Below are positions 12,376 through 13,598 of a DNA stretch of 13,598 nucleotides, in pieces. The stretch's first letter is position 1; every line of letters starts with the position of its first letter. A program made the translations under genes and the position numbers. The DNA comes from an uncultured Asticcacaulis sp. (GTDB lineage Bacteria > Pseudomonadota > Alphaproteobacteria > Caulobacterales > Caulobacteraceae), in the NCBI GenBank assembly GCA_946482045.1, contig CAMLPZ010000097.1:1-13598 (forward strand), in the 5' to 3' direction. Below the pieces are notes generated by a model, which made no database searches, was not told where the DNA came from, and saw only the letters and a program-made list of their open reading frames with translations.

Positions 12376-13598
12376 TTAGGCGAAGCCCAGCAGTTGCTCT
12401 TGGGCGTTCCAGTCGAGCGGCAGAGCGTGGGCTCGGATCAAATGATCGGCTACTAGCTCAGCCGGCTGCTGGCCAGCAATGATCTGCTCGACCATTCTTG
12501 GCGACAGAAAGGCGAGCTTCAGAATGTCACCAACATAGCTCGGGCTGACGCCTTCTCTAGCAGCCAACTCTTTGATGTTGGTGACGGCGCCGCTAGCGAG
12601 ATCGTCGAACCAAACATGCGCCTTGGCAACGACCTTGACGAGGATTGGATCGACGTTGGCAGTGACGTTAGCGTTGGACCGCAGGACTAGCCGCATCTCG
12701 ACCCCGCGTCGCTTCATCTCGATGGGAACAAGGCGTTCAACCAAGAGCGGTCGGTTTGGTTCGCTTTGTTGATCCACAAGGGACTGAAGGTCCAGCGTCA
12801 GCCGCATACTCCCGCTCTCAAGCTGGACCCGATCAACGACCTGTTTAAGCAAGCGCTCGTCTGACGTCTCCGTCAGCCGATGCTTAATCGCTGCAATCAT
12901 GGCTCCGTATGAGGTCGCGGGGATGCTCGCTGCTTGAAGTGCGAGGGATAGTGCAATGCTATCGGTCAGGATGTGACGGACTGCCTTGGCCACCAGGTCT
13001 TCGAAGCGCTTGCCTGGCAACCGCCACCCTGTATCGCCGGCCTGAGCTCTTAGTCCTCGACAGATGTAGTAGCGGTACCGTCTGCCGCTTTTCACCGTGT
13101 GTGTCGGCGATAGTGGCTCGCCTGTCTCATTGCTGATCTTGCCGATCAGCACACTCGGCTCGGTCTTACGAGGTGGTGCCGAGCTCGTCTTAGGCCTGTT
13201 ACGATTGGAGTCCATTTGCGCTTGAACAGCGTCCCATAAAGCCTGTTTAAGGAGCGGCTTATGCTGCCCTAAGTGGCACTGGTCCTTGTGCTTGATCTGG
13301 CCGATGTAGACGGGATTGCGCAACAGGTCGTAAAGCGCTCCGCGGGAGAAGACGGCCGCTTTGCCAGAACCGTCGATGGCATTCGCCGCGCGACCGCGGA
13401 TATTGTTTTGCTCCAACTCCTTCTTCAGTTTTGAGACGCAGCCCAGGGCCAGGTAACGCTCGAAGATATGGAGGACCGTCTTAGCCTCGTCCTCCTGAAT
13501 AAAGAGCCTCCGATCCTCAACGCGATAACCAAGCGGCACTCTCCCGCCCATAAAGATGCCTTTAGCTTTCGAGGCTTTGATCTTGTCTCGGATACGCT
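12376..13598 (-). CDS. Serine recombinase, C-terminal part (5' end beyond window)
   Basis: Site-specific DNA recombinase of the resolvase/invertase superfamily, large serine recombinase type. The frame is open to the right edge (RIRDKIKASKAKGIFMGGRVPLGY), so the N-terminal catalytic domain is outside the window; about 407 residues are visible. The 'recombinase' domain runs from GGRVPLGY to LYDLLRNPVYIGQIKHKD. A zinc-ribbon-like segment follows (GEPLSPTHTVKSGRRYRYYICRG) without the full cysteine set. The C-terminal region has an HTH-like stretch, NIKELAAREGVSPSYVGDILKLAFLSPRMVEQIIAGQQPAEL, ending in ALPLDWNAQEQLLGFA. That ending is a signature of a recombinase group common in alphaproteobacterial prophages and islands. 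G+C is lower than in the ilv/leu genes. It probably belongs to an integrated element extending rightward. Confidence 0.92.
   Translation of the reverse strand, partial: RIRDKIKASKAKGIFMGGRVPLGYRVEDRRLFIQEDEAKTVLHIFERYLALGCVSKLKKELEQNNIRGRAANAIDGSGKAAVFSRGALYDLLRNPVYIGQIKHKDQCHLGQHKPLLKQALWDAVQAQMDSNRNRPKTSSAPPRKTEPSVLIGKISNETGEPLSPTHTVKSGRRYRYYICRGLRAQAGDTGWRLPGKRFEDLVAKAVRHILTDSIALSLALQAASIPATSYGAMIAAIKHRLTETSDERLLKQVVDRVQLESGSMRLTLDLQSLVDQQSEPNRPLLVERLVPIEMKRRGVEMRLVLRSNANVTANVDPILVKVVAKAHVWFDDLASGAVTNIKELAAREGVSPSYVGDILKLAFLSPRMVEQIIAGQQPAELVADHLIRAHALPLDWNAQEQLLGFA

Overview
The window looks like chromosomal DNA of a Caulobacterales-type alphaproteobacterium, possibly Asticcacaulis or a relative. 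This is inferred from the high G+C, the protein sequences and the palindromic G+C-rich intergenic repeats; it is not proven. Most of the window is a branched-chain amino acid (BCAA) biosynthesis cluster. A small membrane-protein operon, a tRNA gene and the edge of a mobile element lie at the right end.

Left part (1-1846, minus strand): the first 216 codons of ilvD (dihydroxy-acid dehydratase) run off the left edge. An exported alpha/beta-hydrolase esterase lies upstream of it. A roughly 130-bp inverted-repeat element separates the two genes and abuts the ilvD promoter.

Central part (about 1940-10750, plus strand): an A+T-rich promoter region is followed by a 47-codon leader peptide rich in Val, Ile and Leu codons, then hairpins and an intrinsic terminator. 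Together these look like a ribosome-mediated BCAA attenuator. The genes behind it are a free-standing, degenerate IlvD C-terminal domain protein (188 aa), ilvC, ilvG, ilvM, ilvE, leuC, leuD and leuB, closed by a strong terminator. The products cover acetolactate synthase, ketol-acid reductoisomerase, the aminotransferase, isopropylmalate isomerase and isopropylmalate dehydrogenase. With the divergent ilvD, only threonine deaminase (ilvA) and isopropylmalate synthase (leuA) are missing for Ile, Val and Leu synthesis. ilvG-ilvM and leuC-leuD-leuB are tightly coupled. Repeat elements or structured spacers separate ilvC/ilvG, ilvM/ilvE and ilvE/leuC, so the cluster may be several transcription units.

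Right part (10746-13598): a yggT-yggU pair (minus strand), a second diverged yggT copy in A+T-richer DNA, a tRNA-Ala(CGC), and the C-terminal two thirds of a serine recombinase that enters from the right edge. This end looks like the boundary of an integrated element.

The most unusual item is the stand-alone IlvD C-terminal domain. It has lost the active-site signatures of the dehydratase but keeps an intact frame, and it sits as the first gene behind the BCAA attenuator.
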